Assembly: GCF_003612015.1 (NCBI RefSeq)
Contig: NZ_RARB01000005.1
Span: forward strand, 186,001 to 250,000
DNA length: 64,000 nucleotides
Direction: 5' to 3'
DNA from: Pantoea piersonii
GTDB lineage: Bacteria > Pseudomonadota > Gammaproteobacteria > Enterobacterales > Enterobacteriaceae
In this document: piece by piece, positions 25,524-35,377 of the stretch
Layout of the letters: every line of letters starts with the position of its first letter
How positions within the stretch are numbered: the stretch's first letter is position 1
The notes under the pieces: generated by a model
Databases searched by the model: none
Seen by the model: the letters and a program-made list of their open reading frames with translations, nothing else
Told to the model about the DNA's origin: nothing
Made by a program: the position numbers and the translations under genes

Positions 25524-27725
25524 ATGATGATGATAAAAAACAAACAGCTGGCGGCGGCAAGCGCCTCGCCCTACACCAGTAAGCGTGGTTTTACCCTGCT
25601 GGCCACGCTGCTGGCTTCCTCTTTTCCTCTGTATGCCGCCGATAAGCAGGATGAAACACTGGTAGTGACGGCGACTTCGTCTGAGGTTCCCTCCGCGCCG
25701 CTTAAGGGCATCGTCGCCAAAAGCAGCGACGCTGGTACCAAAATGGCGGCCCCGCTGGTCAAAACGCCGCAGAACATTTCGGTTGTGACGCGTGACCAGA
25801 TGGATGCGCAGGGCGCCAAAACGGTTGCCGATGCGCTGAACTATTCCAGCGGCGTGTTCACCAATTACCGTGGCTCCTCCAACCGCAACGATGAGGTGAT
25901 AGTGCGAGGCTTTCGCTACGCCCCAAAATTTCTTGATGGATTAAGCTACGGGCTGGCTGGTCAGGGCAGCACAACCGGGAACATCGACCCGTGGCTGCTT
26001 GAGCGCGTGGAGCTGGTGCACGGCCCAGCCTCTGTGCTCTACGGCCAGGTTAATCCGGGCGGGATCATCAATATGACCAGCAAACGCCCAACCGCTGAGC
26101 CAATTCACAAAATTCAGGTGCGCGGCGGTAATAAATATCTCGGCGAAGCGGCGTTTGATTTCGGCGGCGCGCTGAACGATGAACGCACCCTGCTCTACCG
26201 CCTGAACGGGATCGCCAGCACCCAGCACCAGTTCGTTAAGGACTATAAACAACAGCGGCTGGCGATTGCTCCCGCCATGACCTGGCTGCCGAACAGCGAT
26301 ACCAGTTTTACCCTGCTGGCCAGCTACCAGAACGATCCTAAAGCGGGCTACCGTAACTTCCTGCCTTCCCTCGGCACCGTCACCGCGTCCGCTAACGGGC
26401 AGTATATTCCCTATGATATGAACGTTAGCGATCCCTCATGGAATCAGTCGAAGCGCGAACAAACGTCGGTGGGTTATCTGTTTGAGCACAGCTTCAATGA
26501 AAACGTTACGCTGGTGCAGAACCTGCGCTATTCGAATATAAACAGTAAATACAAATATCTGGTCTACACCTGGAACAACCCGGAAATCTCCGACACCAAT
26601 ATCGGCCGCCGCGCCCAGCGTGAAAAAACCAGTACCGATGAGCTCGCCTTCGACAATCACCTGAACGCCAGATTTGATACCGGCGCCCTCTCCCATAACC
26701 TTGTCGCCGGGCTCGATTACAAGTGGAATAAAAGCACCAGTGAACTGTGGCGCGCAGGGGGAGATAAATATAACTTCGACTGGGCTAACCCGGTTTATGG
26801 TATCTCTGTCGATGAAAGCGAGCTTTCCAAAACCACCGACAGCGTGAAAAAGCTCGACCAGATAGGTCTCTACCTGCAAGACCAGCTGGAGTGGAAAAAC
26901 TGGAATCTGCTGCTGTCCGGCCGTCACGACTGGAGCGAGGTCCGCACCCTGGATCGCACCGACAGTAGCCTGTCTCAACAAAACGACAATAAATTCACCG
27001 GCCGCGCGGCGTTGCTCTATGCCTTTGACTTTGGCCTGTCGCCTTACGTCAGCTACAGCACCTCGTTTGAGCCTAACCTCGATTCAGGCGCGCCGGGTTC
27101 CGCGGCATTTAAGCCGACAACCGGCGAACAAAAGGAGGTGGGCCTGAAGTTCCAGCCGAGAGGCAGCGACACGGTGTTGAGCCTGGCGCTGTTCGACATC
27201 GATCAGAAGAACATTACTTCGTACAACAGCATGACTGGCTATAACGAGCAGATTGGGAAGACGCGCTCAAAGGGTGTGGAAACGGAACTGCACTCGCAGC
27301 TGACGCCAGAAATCGCCGTCATAGCCAGCTACACCTTTACCGACGCGGTAATCAAAGAGAGCAATACCACCGCTCAGATCGGTAAAGCGCCCGCCGCCAT
27401 CCCGCGCCATATGGCCTCGCTCTGGGGCAGCTACACCTTCCAGCAAGGGCCTCTGAAAAGTTTCACCCTGGGCAGCGGCGTGCGCTACACCGGCACCAGC
27501 TACGGCGACAATACCGAAGCGTTCAAGGTGCCTGCCTATACCCTGTATGACGTGATGGCCCGCTACGATCTGGGCGAAGCCAGCTCCGCTCTGAAAGGCA
27601 CTACCGTTCAGTTCAACGTCAACAACCTGACCAACAAGCACTACGTCTCTTCCTGCAGCGGCACGACAGCCTGCTTCTACGGCTCCGGCCGGACGCTGTT
27701 CGCGACGCTCAGCTACAGCTGGTAA
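25524..27725 (+). CDS. TonB-dependent ferric-siderophore receptor (FoxA/FhuA-like class)
   Basis: 733 residues. A signal peptide ends near residue 38 (SSFPLYAA), followed by a TonB box DETLVVTA. The plug domain has [20 protein letters not shown] and [14 protein letters not shown]; the rest is the 22-strand barrel ending in Trp. The C-terminal region [23 protein letters not shown], with two cysteines, matches FoxA/FhuA-type hydroxamate receptors rather than FepA. It sits in the outer membrane and needs TonB-ExbBD. Its pairing with fes and fepB is notable because those act on catecholates. The substrate is not certain. Confidence 0.88.
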   Translation: MMMIKNKQLAAASASPYTSKRGFTLLATLLASSFPLYAADKQDETLVVTATSSEVPSAPLKGIVAKSSDAGTKMAAPLVKTPQNISVVTRDQMDAQGAKTVADALNYSSGVFTNYRGSSNRNDEVIVRGFRYAPKFLDGLSYGLAGQGSTTGNIDPWLLERVELVHGPASVLYGQVNPGGIINMTSKRPTAEPIHKIQVRGGNKYLGEAAFDFGGALNDERTLLYRLNGIASTQHQFVKDYKQQRLAIAPAMTWLPNSDTSFTLLASYQNDPKAGYRNFLPSLGTVTASANGQYIPYDMNVSDPSWNQSKREQTSVGYLFEHSFNENVTLVQNLRYSNINSKYKYLVYTWNNPEISDTNIGRRAQREKTSTDELAFDNHLNARFDTGALSHNLVAGLDYKWNKSTSELWRAGGDKYNFDWANPVYGISVDESELSKTTDSVKKLDQIGLYLQDQLEWKNWNLLLSGRHDWSEVRTLDRTDSSLSQQNDNKFTGRAALLYAFDFGLSPYVSYSTSFEPNLDSGAPGSAAFKPTTGEQKEVGLKFQPRGSDTVLSLALFDIDQKNITSYNSMTGYNEQIGKTRSKGVETELHSQLTPEIAVIASYTFTDAVIKESNTTAQIGKAPAAIPRHMASLWGSYTFQQGPLKSFTLGSGVRYTGTSYGDNTEAFKVPAYTLYDVMARYDLGEASSALKGTTVQFNVNNLTNKHYVSSCSGTTACFYGSGRTLFATLSYSW

Positions 27726-27730
27726 TGCTT

Positions 27731-27758
27731 TGCGCCCGGACTTCTCAGCCCGGGCGCA
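27731..27758. terminator. GC-rich hairpin after the receptor gene
   Basis: TGCGCCCGG (27731-27739) pairs exactly with CCGGGCGCA (27750-27758) over a 10-base loop, between the convergent receptor and yeiH genes. No T tract follows, so efficiency is uncertain. Confidence 0.55.
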
Positions 27759-27789
27759 CCTACTCCGCCTGGCCTCTATTTATTTGTTC

Positions 27790-28848
27790 TCAGCTAAAAA
27801 AGTGGTGAACCGCAAAGTTAATCAGCCCCCCGCCCAGGATTAACCAGATAAACAGCATCAGGCCCAAAAGCAGCGGGCGCAGCCCTGCTTTTTTCAGCTG
27901 ACTGATGTGGGTCGTCAAACCCAGCGCCGCCATCGCCATCGCCAGCAGCACATTGTCGGCTTGATTAATGACGGCAATTGTCGGGGCTGAAATCAGATGC
28001 GCAGAGTTAAACAGCGCGACCAGAATAAATCCGAGCGCGAACCACGGGAAAATAAGCGGCTGTTTTGCGCCGCCCGGCGCAGACGAACCGCGACGCACCA
28101 TCAGACCGATAATCACCAGGAACGGCGCCAGCATTAATACGCGCAGCATCTTGGTAATCACCGCTGCATTTTCGGTTTCACCGCTAATGGCATGGCCTGC
28201 CGCCACTACCTGCGCGACCTCATGCATAGTTGAACCGGTGTAAATACCAAACTCCGTCAGGCTGACGCCCGGCAGAAGCGGCGCAACCTGATGCCAGATA
28301 AACGGATACAAAAAGATGGCGGCGGTACCAAAAATAACCACCGTCGCAACGGCGACGGCAACTTTTGAGGCGGCGGCTTTAATGACCGGCTCAGTAGCCA
28401 GTACGGCAGCCGCGCCACAGATGCTGCTTCCGGCGCCGATAAGCCATGCGGTTTCGCGATCCAGCTTTAAGATCCGGCGGCCCAGCCAGCAGGCGAGCAT
28501 AAAGGTGCTTGTCAGGGTCAGCAGGTCAATGATGACGCCGCTGATACCCACATCAAGCACCTGCTGAAAGGTGAGGCGAAAACCGTACAGAATGATCCCA
28601 AGGCGCAACAGCTTCTGTTTGGCAAACTGCACGCCTTCATCGCAGTGCGAATGCAGAGCGGGATAAAGCGTATTACCGAGGATAATCCCGCCGATGATCG
28701 CCAGCGTCAGCGCACCCAGCCCCAGCTGAGCCACAGACGGCAGGTTGCCAAGCCAGGCCGTAATCAGGGCGATAGCCGCGGTAAGCAGCAGACCGGGGGC
28801 AACATGCCTTAACCCGTTTTGGCATTTATGTAGCGTTAAAGTAGTCAT
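27790..28848 (-). CDS. yeiH: YeiH-family putative sulfate exporter (UPF0324)
   Basis: 352 residues with about ten hydrophobic segments. Family motifs include LGIILYGFRLTFQQV, GAGSSICGAAAVLATEPVI and GSTMHEVAQVVAAG. This family is named as a putative sulfate exporter; direct evidence for its substrate is limited. In E. coli yeiH lies beside the LysR gene yeiE, which is not found here. The gene is divergent from a DsrE-like exported protein with 217 bases between them. Confidence 0.88.
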   Translation of the reverse strand: MTTLTLHKCQNGLRHVAPGLLLTAAIALITAWLGNLPSVAQLGLGALTLAIIGGIILGNTLYPALHSHCDEGVQFAKQKLLRLGIILYGFRLTFQQVLDVGISGVIIDLLTLTSTFMLACWLGRRILKLDRETAWLIGAGSSICGAAAVLATEPVIKAAASKVAVAVATVVIFGTAAIFLYPFIWHQVAPLLPGVSLTEFGIYTGSTMHEVAQVVAAGHAISGETENAAVITKMLRVLMLAPFLVIIGLMVRRGSSAPGGAKQPLIFPWFALGFILVALFNSAHLISAPTIAVINQADNVLLAMAMAALGLTTHISQLKKAGLRPLLLGLMLFIWLILGGGLINFAVHHFFS

Positions 28849-29065
28849 ATCTTCTCCTCTGTCCCCTGATCATGGAGAAAAACGGCTGCTAAGAAAAATT
28901 CATTATATTGTTAGAACAAATCTGAATAAGTGGTAAAGCGCGTCAAAAAGGGTGATATGGACTTCAGACCAGGTTAAAAATTATCTGAACGACCACTATT
29001 CTGAAACGCGCGTCTCCGGCCACGCAGTGCCGCAAAGCGCTTTCACAAAATCCAGGGAGAACAGA

Positions 29066-29665
29066 ATGCGTTCCGTTGTCATTAGCGCGATCGTTGCCGT
29101 TGCAGGCGGCATTGCTGGGGCAGCTCTGACCCAAAGCGATATGCTGCGGCCTGCAAAGCCGACGCTGTCGAGGTCAGTTGATCCGGATCTGGGCTGGACG
29201 GCGCCCGCGGTGAGCGGCTATGGCAAAATCCACTACGAAGCGAACGCCGCGTTTCAACCGAACGCCGCGCTCAGCAACAAGGTGGTTTTCAAGGTAAGCC
29301 GCGGTGCGGAAAAGCGAGACCAGGTTAACCCGGCGCTGGAGCAGGTTGCGCAAGTGGTGAATACCTACGTAGCGGCGGGCGTACCGGTGCAGCAGTTGAA
29401 ATTTGTGGTGGCGGTAAACGGCGAGGCAACCCCGGCGATGCTGGATAACGCTCACTTTAAGGCGCGTTTTGGTATGGATAACCCCAACCTCCCGCTTATC
29501 TCTGAACTGAAAAAACAGGGCGTTCAGGTCACCGTATGCGACCAGGCGCTGGCCTGGCACCGCTATGACCCGCACTGGATTGCCGAGCCTGTGATCCATA
29601 CTCTTTCGGCGCTCACAACGGTGACCACCCTGCAAAACCAGGGCTACGCACTGCTGAGCATGTAA
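29066..29665 (+). CDS. Exported DsrE/DsrF-fold protein
   Basis: 199 residues. The chosen ATG at 29066 has an AGGGAG site and yields a signal peptide or anchor (MRSVVISAIVAVAGGIAGAAL). The mature part (KVVFKVSRGAEKRDQVNPALEQVAQVVNTYVAAGV, then KKQGVQVTVCDQAL) fits the DsrE-like fold with a single Cys near the C terminus at the position of the sulfur-carrying Cys of DsrE/TusD proteins. An exported form of this fold is found in many proteobacteria with no firm function. Facing yeiH, a link to sulfur metabolism is possible but inferred. Confidence 0.75.
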   Translation: MRSVVISAIVAVAGGIAGAALTQSDMLRPAKPTLSRSVDPDLGWTAPAVSGYGKIHYEANAAFQPNAALSNKVVFKVSRGAEKRDQVNPALEQVAQVVNTYVAAGVPVQQLKFVVAVNGEATPAMLDNAHFKARFGMDNPNLPLISELKKQGVQVTVCDQALAWHRYDPHWIAEPVIHTLSALTTVTTLQNQGYALLSM

Positions 29666-30087
29666 TGACTTCCAGGCGATCACGCGCTACAAACGGATCG
29701 CCTGCGCATTCGGCTGGCTGGCACGCGTGGAGGCGCTTTAGCCTCTGCAGTCAAATGCACCTCCCTGGCTAATAACGCCTGTAAAACGTCTTATTACACT
29801 CTTTTCGTTAAGTGACCTTATTCCCGCTACGTCATGGCAGGTGAAATAACGTGCGGCTTATGTGGCTATGTTTTCTATAAGCAATTATCCCGCTCCGAAA
29901 TAAATGCACTCCACCCTGTTGACGATGAATTAATCGAATAACGTAAGTAAAACCGCGGGTCATCATTAACCGCAGTAATAGTGGGAAATTTAATGCCGGG
30001 TTACGCGGATAGAGAGCAGAAAGCCATTATCAGAATCAATGAACTGTGTTATCTAAACAGGGTTAAATTTAGAAAAAGGTAACATCT
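29666..30087. other. 422-bp gene-free region with a hairpin
   Basis: CAGGCGATC (29673-29681) and GATCGCCTG (29696-29704) form a 9-bp stem just after the DsrE-like gene, a likely transcript end. The rest is AT-rich, without a credible gene, and presumably holds the promoter of the aminotransferase. Confidence 0.5.
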
Positions 30088-31272
30088 ATGTTGTCGCACA
30101 ACCTGGCCCACAGAGTTAAACACCTGCAATCATCTGCAATACGCGAGCTGCTGAAGCACAGCAAAATGGAAGGCGTTATATCCCTTGGCGGCGGTATCCC
30201 CAATCCGGATCTGTTCGATACCGAGGGGCTACAGATAGCGATGGACCGCCTGATGACAACAGAGCGGCGCGACGCGTTTCAGTATGGACTCAGTGAAGGC
30301 GATCCGAAATTAAGAGAGGCGATCGCTCAGATTATGTCTGAACGCGGCATCGACTCGACGCCCGATGATATCGTTGTGACGTCTGGCTCTCAGCAGTCGC
30401 TGGATTTACTGGCGAGAGCGTTAATCAACCCAGGCGATACTATTGTTGTTGAGCGCCCAACCTATCTGGCCGCGCTCCAGGTCTTCCAGCTGGCCGAAGC
30501 CCGTCTGGCCTCTGTCGGCACCGATGGCGAAGGGATGATCGTTGACGAACTCGAAGAGCTGGTGAAACGGCAAAAGATTAAAGCCGTCTATATTGTGCCG
30601 ACTTTTGGCAATCCCAGCGGCGTGACCCTCTCCGCCTCCCGCCGTCAGAAGCTGGTTGCGTTAGCGCAAGAGCACGATTTTATTATCTTCGAAGACGATC
30701 CCTACAGCGAAATTAACTTCACCAACGAAACGTTCAGGCCCCTCAAATCTTTTGCGCAAGAGATGAAGGCAAGCGATCGCGTCATATATACCTCGACCTT
30801 CTCAAAAATCCTGGCGCCAGGCGCACGCGTTGGCTGGATTTCATTGCCCGACTGGCTGAAACAGCAGGTGGTCATCCTTAAACAGGCGACAGACTTACAT
30901 ACCAGTTCCCTGTCACAGTCTCTTACGCGTCACTATTTAGAAACCGGCAGATTAACGTCGCAGATAGATTTAATCCGTACGGAATATAAAAAGAAATGCG
31001 ATGCGCTTTGCGCGGCGCTTCAGTCTGAGATGGGCGAGCGTATTCGCTTCCATCGTCCGCTGGGCGGAATGTTTTTGTGGGCCACGTTTAACTATGAATT
31101 TAATACCACTGAATGGTTAAAATCGACCCTGCAAAACGGTGTGGTATATGTGCCTGGGGAATTCTTCTACTGTGATAATCCTGACAAATCAACGTTACGG
31201 TTATCTTATGTCACCGTTTCTGAAGATAATCTGCTAAAAGCAGCCCAGCGACTTAACGCTTCGCTGCCCTAA
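30088..31272 (+). CDS. PLP-dependent aminotransferase (2-aminoadipate/LysN-like, class I)
   Basis: 394 residues, fold-type I. The cofactor lysine is Lys240 in STFSKILAPGARVGW; FEDDPYSEINF holds the Asp and Tyr that contact PLP, and PTFGNPSG holds the conserved Asn. The N terminus SLGGGIPNPDLFD and length match the LysN/2-aminoadipate and aromatic transaminases related to MocR C-terminal domains, but no DNA-binding domain is present. It transfers amino groups between an amino acid and a keto acid; the exact substrate is not visible. A terminator follows, so it is probably monocistronic. Confidence 0.85.
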   Translation: MLSHNLAHRVKHLQSSAIRELLKHSKMEGVISLGGGIPNPDLFDTEGLQIAMDRLMTTERRDAFQYGLSEGDPKLREAIAQIMSERGIDSTPDDIVVTSGSQQSLDLLARALINPGDTIVVERPTYLAALQVFQLAEARLASVGTDGEGMIVDELEELVKRQKIKAVYIVPTFGNPSGVTLSASRRQKLVALAQEHDFIIFEDDPYSEINFTNETFRPLKSFAQEMKASDRVIYTSTFSKILAPGARVGWISLPDWLKQQVVILKQATDLHTSSLSQSLTRHYLETGRLTSQIDLIRTEYKKKCDALCAALQSEMGERIRFHRPLGGMFLWATFNYEFNTTEWLKSTLQNGVVYVPGEFFYCDNPDKSTLRLSYVTVSEDNLLKAAQRLNASLP

Positions 31273-31287
31273 TCTAATTGTTAGCGG

Positions 31288-31313
31288 AAACCCTTATTTT
31301 TTAATAAGGGTTT
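31288..31313. terminator. Terminator after the aminotransferase gene
   Basis: AAACCCTTATT (31288-31298) and AATAAGGGTTT (31303-31313) are exact inverted copies around a four-T loop, 16 bases past the stop codon. The T run after the stem is short. Confidence 0.65.
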
Positions 31314-31395
31314 CACCCTCCTCGCCCGCGCTTTTCTGTATCCGCACAGCTCTGTTAGATACACTGGGCGCACAGGCACCTTGCTTCGGTTAACC

Positions 31396-32310
31396 ATGGC
31401 ATCTGATACCCCGATTGAATTAAAGCATCTGCACACGCTGCTGGCCCTTAAGCGTACCGGCAGTCTGACGCGTGCCGCGATGGCGTTGCACGTTACGCAG
31501 TCTGCACTGTCACAGCAGATAAAATTTCTGGAAGATCACTACGGCATTACGCTGTTTTTAAGAAAAACATCGCCGGTTATCTTCACGCCTGCCGGTAAAC
31601 GCCTGCTGCAGCTGGCGGAACATGTCGTCCCTGCCTTGCAGGCGGCCGATCGCGATCTTTATCAGTTTGCAGACGGCCAGCGCGGTGTACTGCGCGTTAC
31701 GTTAGAGTGCCACACCTGCTACGAATGGCTAATGCCGGTGATGGATGCGTTTCGAAAAAAATGGCATGACGTTGAAGTAGAAATAGTCTCAGGGTTTCAG
31801 TCCGATCCTGTGGGGCTACTGCTGCAAGATCGGGCCGATGTCGCCATCGTGGACGAGGTTGAAGAGACTGAAAATCTGGTTCACCACCATCTGTTTGAAT
31901 ACGAGATGCTGGGCGTTCTGCCGGTAAACCACCCTCTGGCCGCCCGGCCCTGGCTGGAAGCGGAAGACTTTGCTGATAAAACCTTGATTACCTATGCGGT
32001 GCCGGAGGAGCGTATTGATGTCATCAGAAAGCTGCTTAAGCCAGCCGGCATGGCTGTTCGCCGTAAAACAACGGAGCTGACAATGGCCATCGTTCAGCAG
32101 GTTGCCAGCGAGCGCGGGATCGCAACCCTGCCCGTCTGGGCCGTGGCGAACTATGCACAAAAAGGCTATGTGACGACCTTACCGATCACCGAGCGCGGGC
32201 TCTTTTCCGACATATGGCTGGCGGCGCTGCCTGAAAAGTCCGGTATCGACTATGTGAATGATTTTGTTGCCATAGTAAGAGAGCATCACGCTGGAATGCG
32301 TTCGCATTAA
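31396..32310 (+). CDS. MetR-like LysR-family regulator
   Basis: 304 residues. It resembles MetR: IELKHLHTLLALKRTGSLTRAAMALHVTQSALSQQI in the helix-turn-helix (residues about 6-45), LRVTLECHTCYEWLMPVMDAFRKKW in the effector domain (compare IAIECHSC in MetR) and VASERGIATLPVWAV. MetR controls methionine genes in response to homocysteine. This copy is not beside metE, so it may be a paralogue with other targets, perhaps the aminotransferase upstream or the DJ-1 gene downstream. Confidence 0.82.
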   Translation: MASDTPIELKHLHTLLALKRTGSLTRAAMALHVTQSALSQQIKFLEDHYGITLFLRKTSPVIFTPAGKRLLQLAEHVVPALQAADRDLYQFADGQRGVLRVTLECHTCYEWLMPVMDAFRKKWHDVEVEIVSGFQSDPVGLLLQDRADVAIVDEVEETENLVHHHLFEYEMLGVLPVNHPLAARPWLEAEDFADKTLITYAVPEERIDVIRKLLKPAGMAVRRKTTELTMAIVQQVASERGIATLPVWAVANYAQKGYVTTLPITERGLFSDIWLAALPEKSGIDYVNDFVAIVREHHAGMRSH

Positions 32311-32452
32311 TCCGCTTCGCCTCTGGCTCGGTTTCAGGAAAGCCCTTTCCTCAGGCCAGGGATACTGTCAATTACGGGATAACCAGGATATAAATGAAAC
32401 GCTGTTTTACTTTTATTTGATCCGTTCCAGATGACAGTTGCAAGGAGAGAGG

Positions 32453-33040
32453 ATGTCAAAGAAAGCTGCACTCTTACTGGCGCCTGGCTTTGAAGAAGCC
32501 GAGGCCTTTATTACCCTCGATATACTTAGCCGCCTGGGGATTGAGGTGAAGACCATTGCCTGCCATCCCGATCGTCAGGTGGTCAGCTATCACGGCGTGG
32601 TCACGCTTGCCGATCTGCTGCTTGAAGAAAAGCAGCACCCGCTGTTCGATGCGGTGATTATTCCCGGCGGCCCGGAAGGTACCACCAGCCTTGCCGCAAA
32701 TCCGGCAGTCAGCGCGTTTATCCAGCGCCACGACGAGGCGGGCAAGCTCATTGCGCCCATCTGTTCTGCAGCAGCGCGCGTGCTGGCGGGTAATGGGCTG
32801 TTGAAGGGACGTCGTTATACCTGCTCCGGCGAGCTCTGGATGCACTACGAGGATGGCGAGTATGTGATGGCGGACGTGGTTGAGGATGGCAACCTGCTCA
32901 GCGGCAGAGGGCTGGGTGTCGCCTTCGATTTTGCTTTTACCCTGGCCATTCGTCTGACCGGCAAAGCGGGCGCTGCGGATTTCCAGGCGGAGCATATCTA
33001 CTATGACCGCTGGCGCAGCGCGCGAATGATTTGCGGGTAA
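32453..33040 (+). CDS. DJ-1/PfpI-superfamily protein (YajL-like)
   Basis: 195 residues. The DJ-1 hallmarks are present: LLLAPGFEEAEAF with the conserved Glu at residue 15 or 16, and the nucleophile elbow APICSAAARVL with Cys104. Members are oxidative-stress chaperones or glyoxalase III-type enzymes acting on methylglyoxal adducts in the cytoplasm. The start at 32453 has GGAGAG. It is convergent with betT. Which of the reported activities applies cannot be told from the sequence. Confidence 0.88.
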   Translation: MSKKAALLLAPGFEEAEAFITLDILSRLGIEVKTIACHPDRQVVSYHGVVTLADLLLEEKQHPLFDAVIIPGGPEGTTSLAANPAVSAFIQRHDEAGKLIAPICSAAARVLAGNGLLKGRRYTCSGELWMHYEDGEYVMADVVEDGNLLSGRGLGVAFDFAFTLAIRLTGKAGAADFQAEHIYYDRWRSARMICG

Positions 33041-33098
33041 AAGCGGCATCCCTGCTCGCTTCTCCTGCGCGCCTTTGCGCGACAGTTTACCCTGTGGC

Positions 33099-33124
33099 CT
33101 GTAGCGCCAGCCGGGGCGTTACAG
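33099..33124. terminator. Hairpin between the DJ-1 and betT genes
   Basis: CTGTAGCGCC (33099-33108) pairs with GGCGTTACAG (33115-33124), with one G-U pair. It overlaps the betT stop codon and probably ends transcripts from both sides. Confidence 0.5.
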
Positions 33125-35146
33125 GCTGGGGAAGGTTACGCTGTTGCCCGGCGCTTCACGATGCAGATGGATAAAGTTCAGGTGACGCTCGTACTGATCG
33201 AGAATATTGATAATCACCTGCTCTTTGCTGTAGTCCATCAGGTCGTTGCCCTGGCTGCCTTCCAGCAGGAAGGTTTCCAGCCGGTAATAGGTCGATTTAC
33301 CGCTGCGCGCGCGGTAGGTAAAGCCCGGCACCGAATACTGCTGCGGCCACACCTGATAAACAAAATCCTGCTCTTCGCCCAGGTTTACGCGCAAATCGAT
33401 ATAGCCCAGCGCGTTATCTTCTGTCTCCATGCGATTGAGCGTGACGCGGCCGCCGCGCAGCTCCAGCTCTTTCGCGACCTCCTGCATCGCAGGGAAGATC
33501 ACGCCGTCCATCATCTGCTGGGTATAGCGCGAGCCAGGGTAGTTCATCAGACGCGACAGGCGCTTTTTCCAGCTCAGGCGATCGCTGCTGGCCGCCAGAT
33601 AGGGCGCCGTATCGCGGCTGGCGCTGGCGCGGCGATAATCTTCCACCTTCAGCGATTTATAAAGACCGGCCATAACAAAGAAGATCACGAAGCTGAACGG
33701 CAGACCCATAATCACCGTGGTGTTTTGCAACGCGGAGATGCCGTTGGTCATCAGCATGCTCAGCGTCAGCACGCCGATGGCGACAGACCAGAAGATACGC
33801 AGCCAGTTCGGCGCATCGCTGTTGATATCTTTCAGCTTAGAGGTGAAGTTGCCGAGCACCAGCGAGCCGGAATCCGCCGACGTGACGTAAAACAGCATCC
33901 CGGTGATGGTCGCCACCGAAGCGCTCAGCTTAAAGGCGGGATACTGCTCCAGCAGCAGATAGAAGCCGCGCTCCGCATGCGCCATCACTTCCTGCGCAAA
34001 TCCGGCGTTGCCGTGAATGATCTCATAGAGCGCGGCATTGCCGAATACCGACAACCACAGCAGCGTGAAGGTAAAAGGAATAATCAGCGTGCCCAGTACG
34101 AACTCGCGAATGGTGCGCCCGCGTGAAATGCGCGCCAGAAACAGGCCGACGAACGGCGACCAGGCGACCCACCATGCCCAGAAGAAGAGCGTCCAGCTGT
34201 TCATCCACTGCGTGGGGCGATCGAAAGCGAACGTATTGAGCGTCATGCCCATAAAGCGATTGATATAATCGCCGACGTTGAGCACCAGCGCGTTAAGCAG
34301 AAAATCGGTTTTGCCGAAAAAGAGCACGAACAGGATCAGACCGAGCGCCAGCGCCACGTTCAGTTCGGAGAGAATGCGAATGCCCTTGTCGACGCCGGAC
34401 GTGACCGAAATAGTAGCGATAACGACCGACAGCACGATCAGCGCGGTCTGCGCGCCCAGCCCCTCTGGAATATTGAACAACACGTTCAGGCCGTAATTGA
34501 GCTGTACGACGCCGATGCCGAGCGTGGTGGCGATGCCGAATATCGTACCGACCACCGCGGCGATATCGACGGTATGTCCGATGGGGCCGTTAATACGTTT
34601 GCCGAAGATAGGATAGAGCGCCGAGCGGATGGTAAGCGGCAGGTTGTAGCGATAGCTGAAGTAGCCCAGCGCGATGCCCATTAGCGCATACATCGACCAG
34701 CCCGTCAGACCGTAGTGGAAAAGCGTCCAGACCATCGCCTGCCGCGCGGCTTCAAAAGTCTGGCCTGCCCCTTCCGGGGGCTGCATATACTGCGTTACCG
34801 GTTCCGCCACCGAGAAAAACATCAGGTCGATACCGATGCCCGCGGCAAACAGCATGGCGGACCAGCTCAGCAGGCTGAACTCCGGCTTTGACTGTTCCGG
34901 GCCGAGCTTAATCGCGCCAAAACGCGAACAGGCCATAAACAACACGAATACGATGTAAAGCGTAGCGGCCAGCATGTAATACCAGCCGAACGTAGACGAT
35001 ACCCAGTTCACTGCCGTCTGGATCCATGCGCCGGCCTGTTCGCTGTAGAGAATCGTCACCAGTGAAAATGTCAGAATCAGCCCGGCCGAAATATAGAACA
35101 CTACGGGATTGATTCTGTCCTTTTCACTTGCAGGTGGATTAATCAT
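33119..35146 (-). CDS. betT: High-affinity choline transporter BetT (BCCT family)
   Basis: 675 residues, the length of E. coli BetT. Twelve hydrophobic helices are followed by a cytoplasmic C-terminal domain of about 170 residues (from near LKVEDYRRASAS). BCCT signature region WTLFFWAWWVAWSPFVGLFLARISRGRTIREF is present. It imports choline by proton symport under osmotic stress. It is divergent from betIBA, the same arrangement as in E. coli, with 231 bases holding the BetI-like palindrome. Confidence 0.95.
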   Translation of the reverse strand: MINPPASEKDRINPVVFYISAGLILTFSLVTILYSEQAGAWIQTAVNWVSSTFGWYYMLAATLYIVFVLFMACSRFGAIKLGPEQSKPEFSLLSWSAMLFAAGIGIDLMFFSVAEPVTQYMQPPEGAGQTFEAARQAMVWTLFHYGLTGWSMYALMGIALGYFSYRYNLPLTIRSALYPIFGKRINGPIGHTVDIAAVVGTIFGIATTLGIGVVQLNYGLNVLFNIPEGLGAQTALIVLSVVIATISVTSGVDKGIRILSELNVALALGLILFVLFFGKTDFLLNALVLNVGDYINRFMGMTLNTFAFDRPTQWMNSWTLFFWAWWVAWSPFVGLFLARISRGRTIREFVLGTLIIPFTFTLLWLSVFGNAALYEIIHGNAGFAQEVMAHAERGFYLLLEQYPAFKLSASVATITGMLFYVTSADSGSLVLGNFTSKLKDINSDAPNWLRIFWSVAIGVLTLSMLMTNGISALQNTTVIMGLPFSFVIFFVMAGLYKSLKVEDYRRASASRDTAPYLAASSDRLSWKKRLSRLMNYPGSRYTQQMMDGVIFPAMQEVAKELELRGGRVTLNRMETEDNALGYIDLRVNLGEEQDFVYQVWPQQYSVPGFTYRARSGKSTYYRLETFLLEGSQGNDLMDYSKEQVIINILDQYERHLNFIHLHREAPGNSVTFPSL

Positions 35147-35316
35147 CAGTTACCTCTGGTTTATAATAAATTCAACAGGTTATATTGCCCTCCGCGTATT
35201 AACGCGTCTCCTTTATTTTTCTCCTCCTGACAGTTAAGCGTAGCGGTAAAGCGTGAAGCGATACGTTGCGCTTTGCAACAATCAAGGAACAGTATCCTAA
35301 CAACATTCTTTTTTAT

Positions 35317-35330
35317 ATTGAACGTTCAAT
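35317..35330. promoter_or_regulatory. Probable BetI operator
   Basis: ATTGAACGTTCAAT is a perfect 14-bp palindrome in the betT-betI spacer, in the position where BetI binds in E. coli. It lies 48 bases before the betI start. Confidence 0.65.
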
Positions 35331-35377
35331 CAATAAAAGTTCTAATAGTGCACTTGTGTTAGGGCGGAGCGCTTGTC

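Noticed and set aside
33161-34126. 321-codon open frame antisense to betT
   Set aside because: Shadow of the transporter gene; His/Arg-rich composition and no motif.
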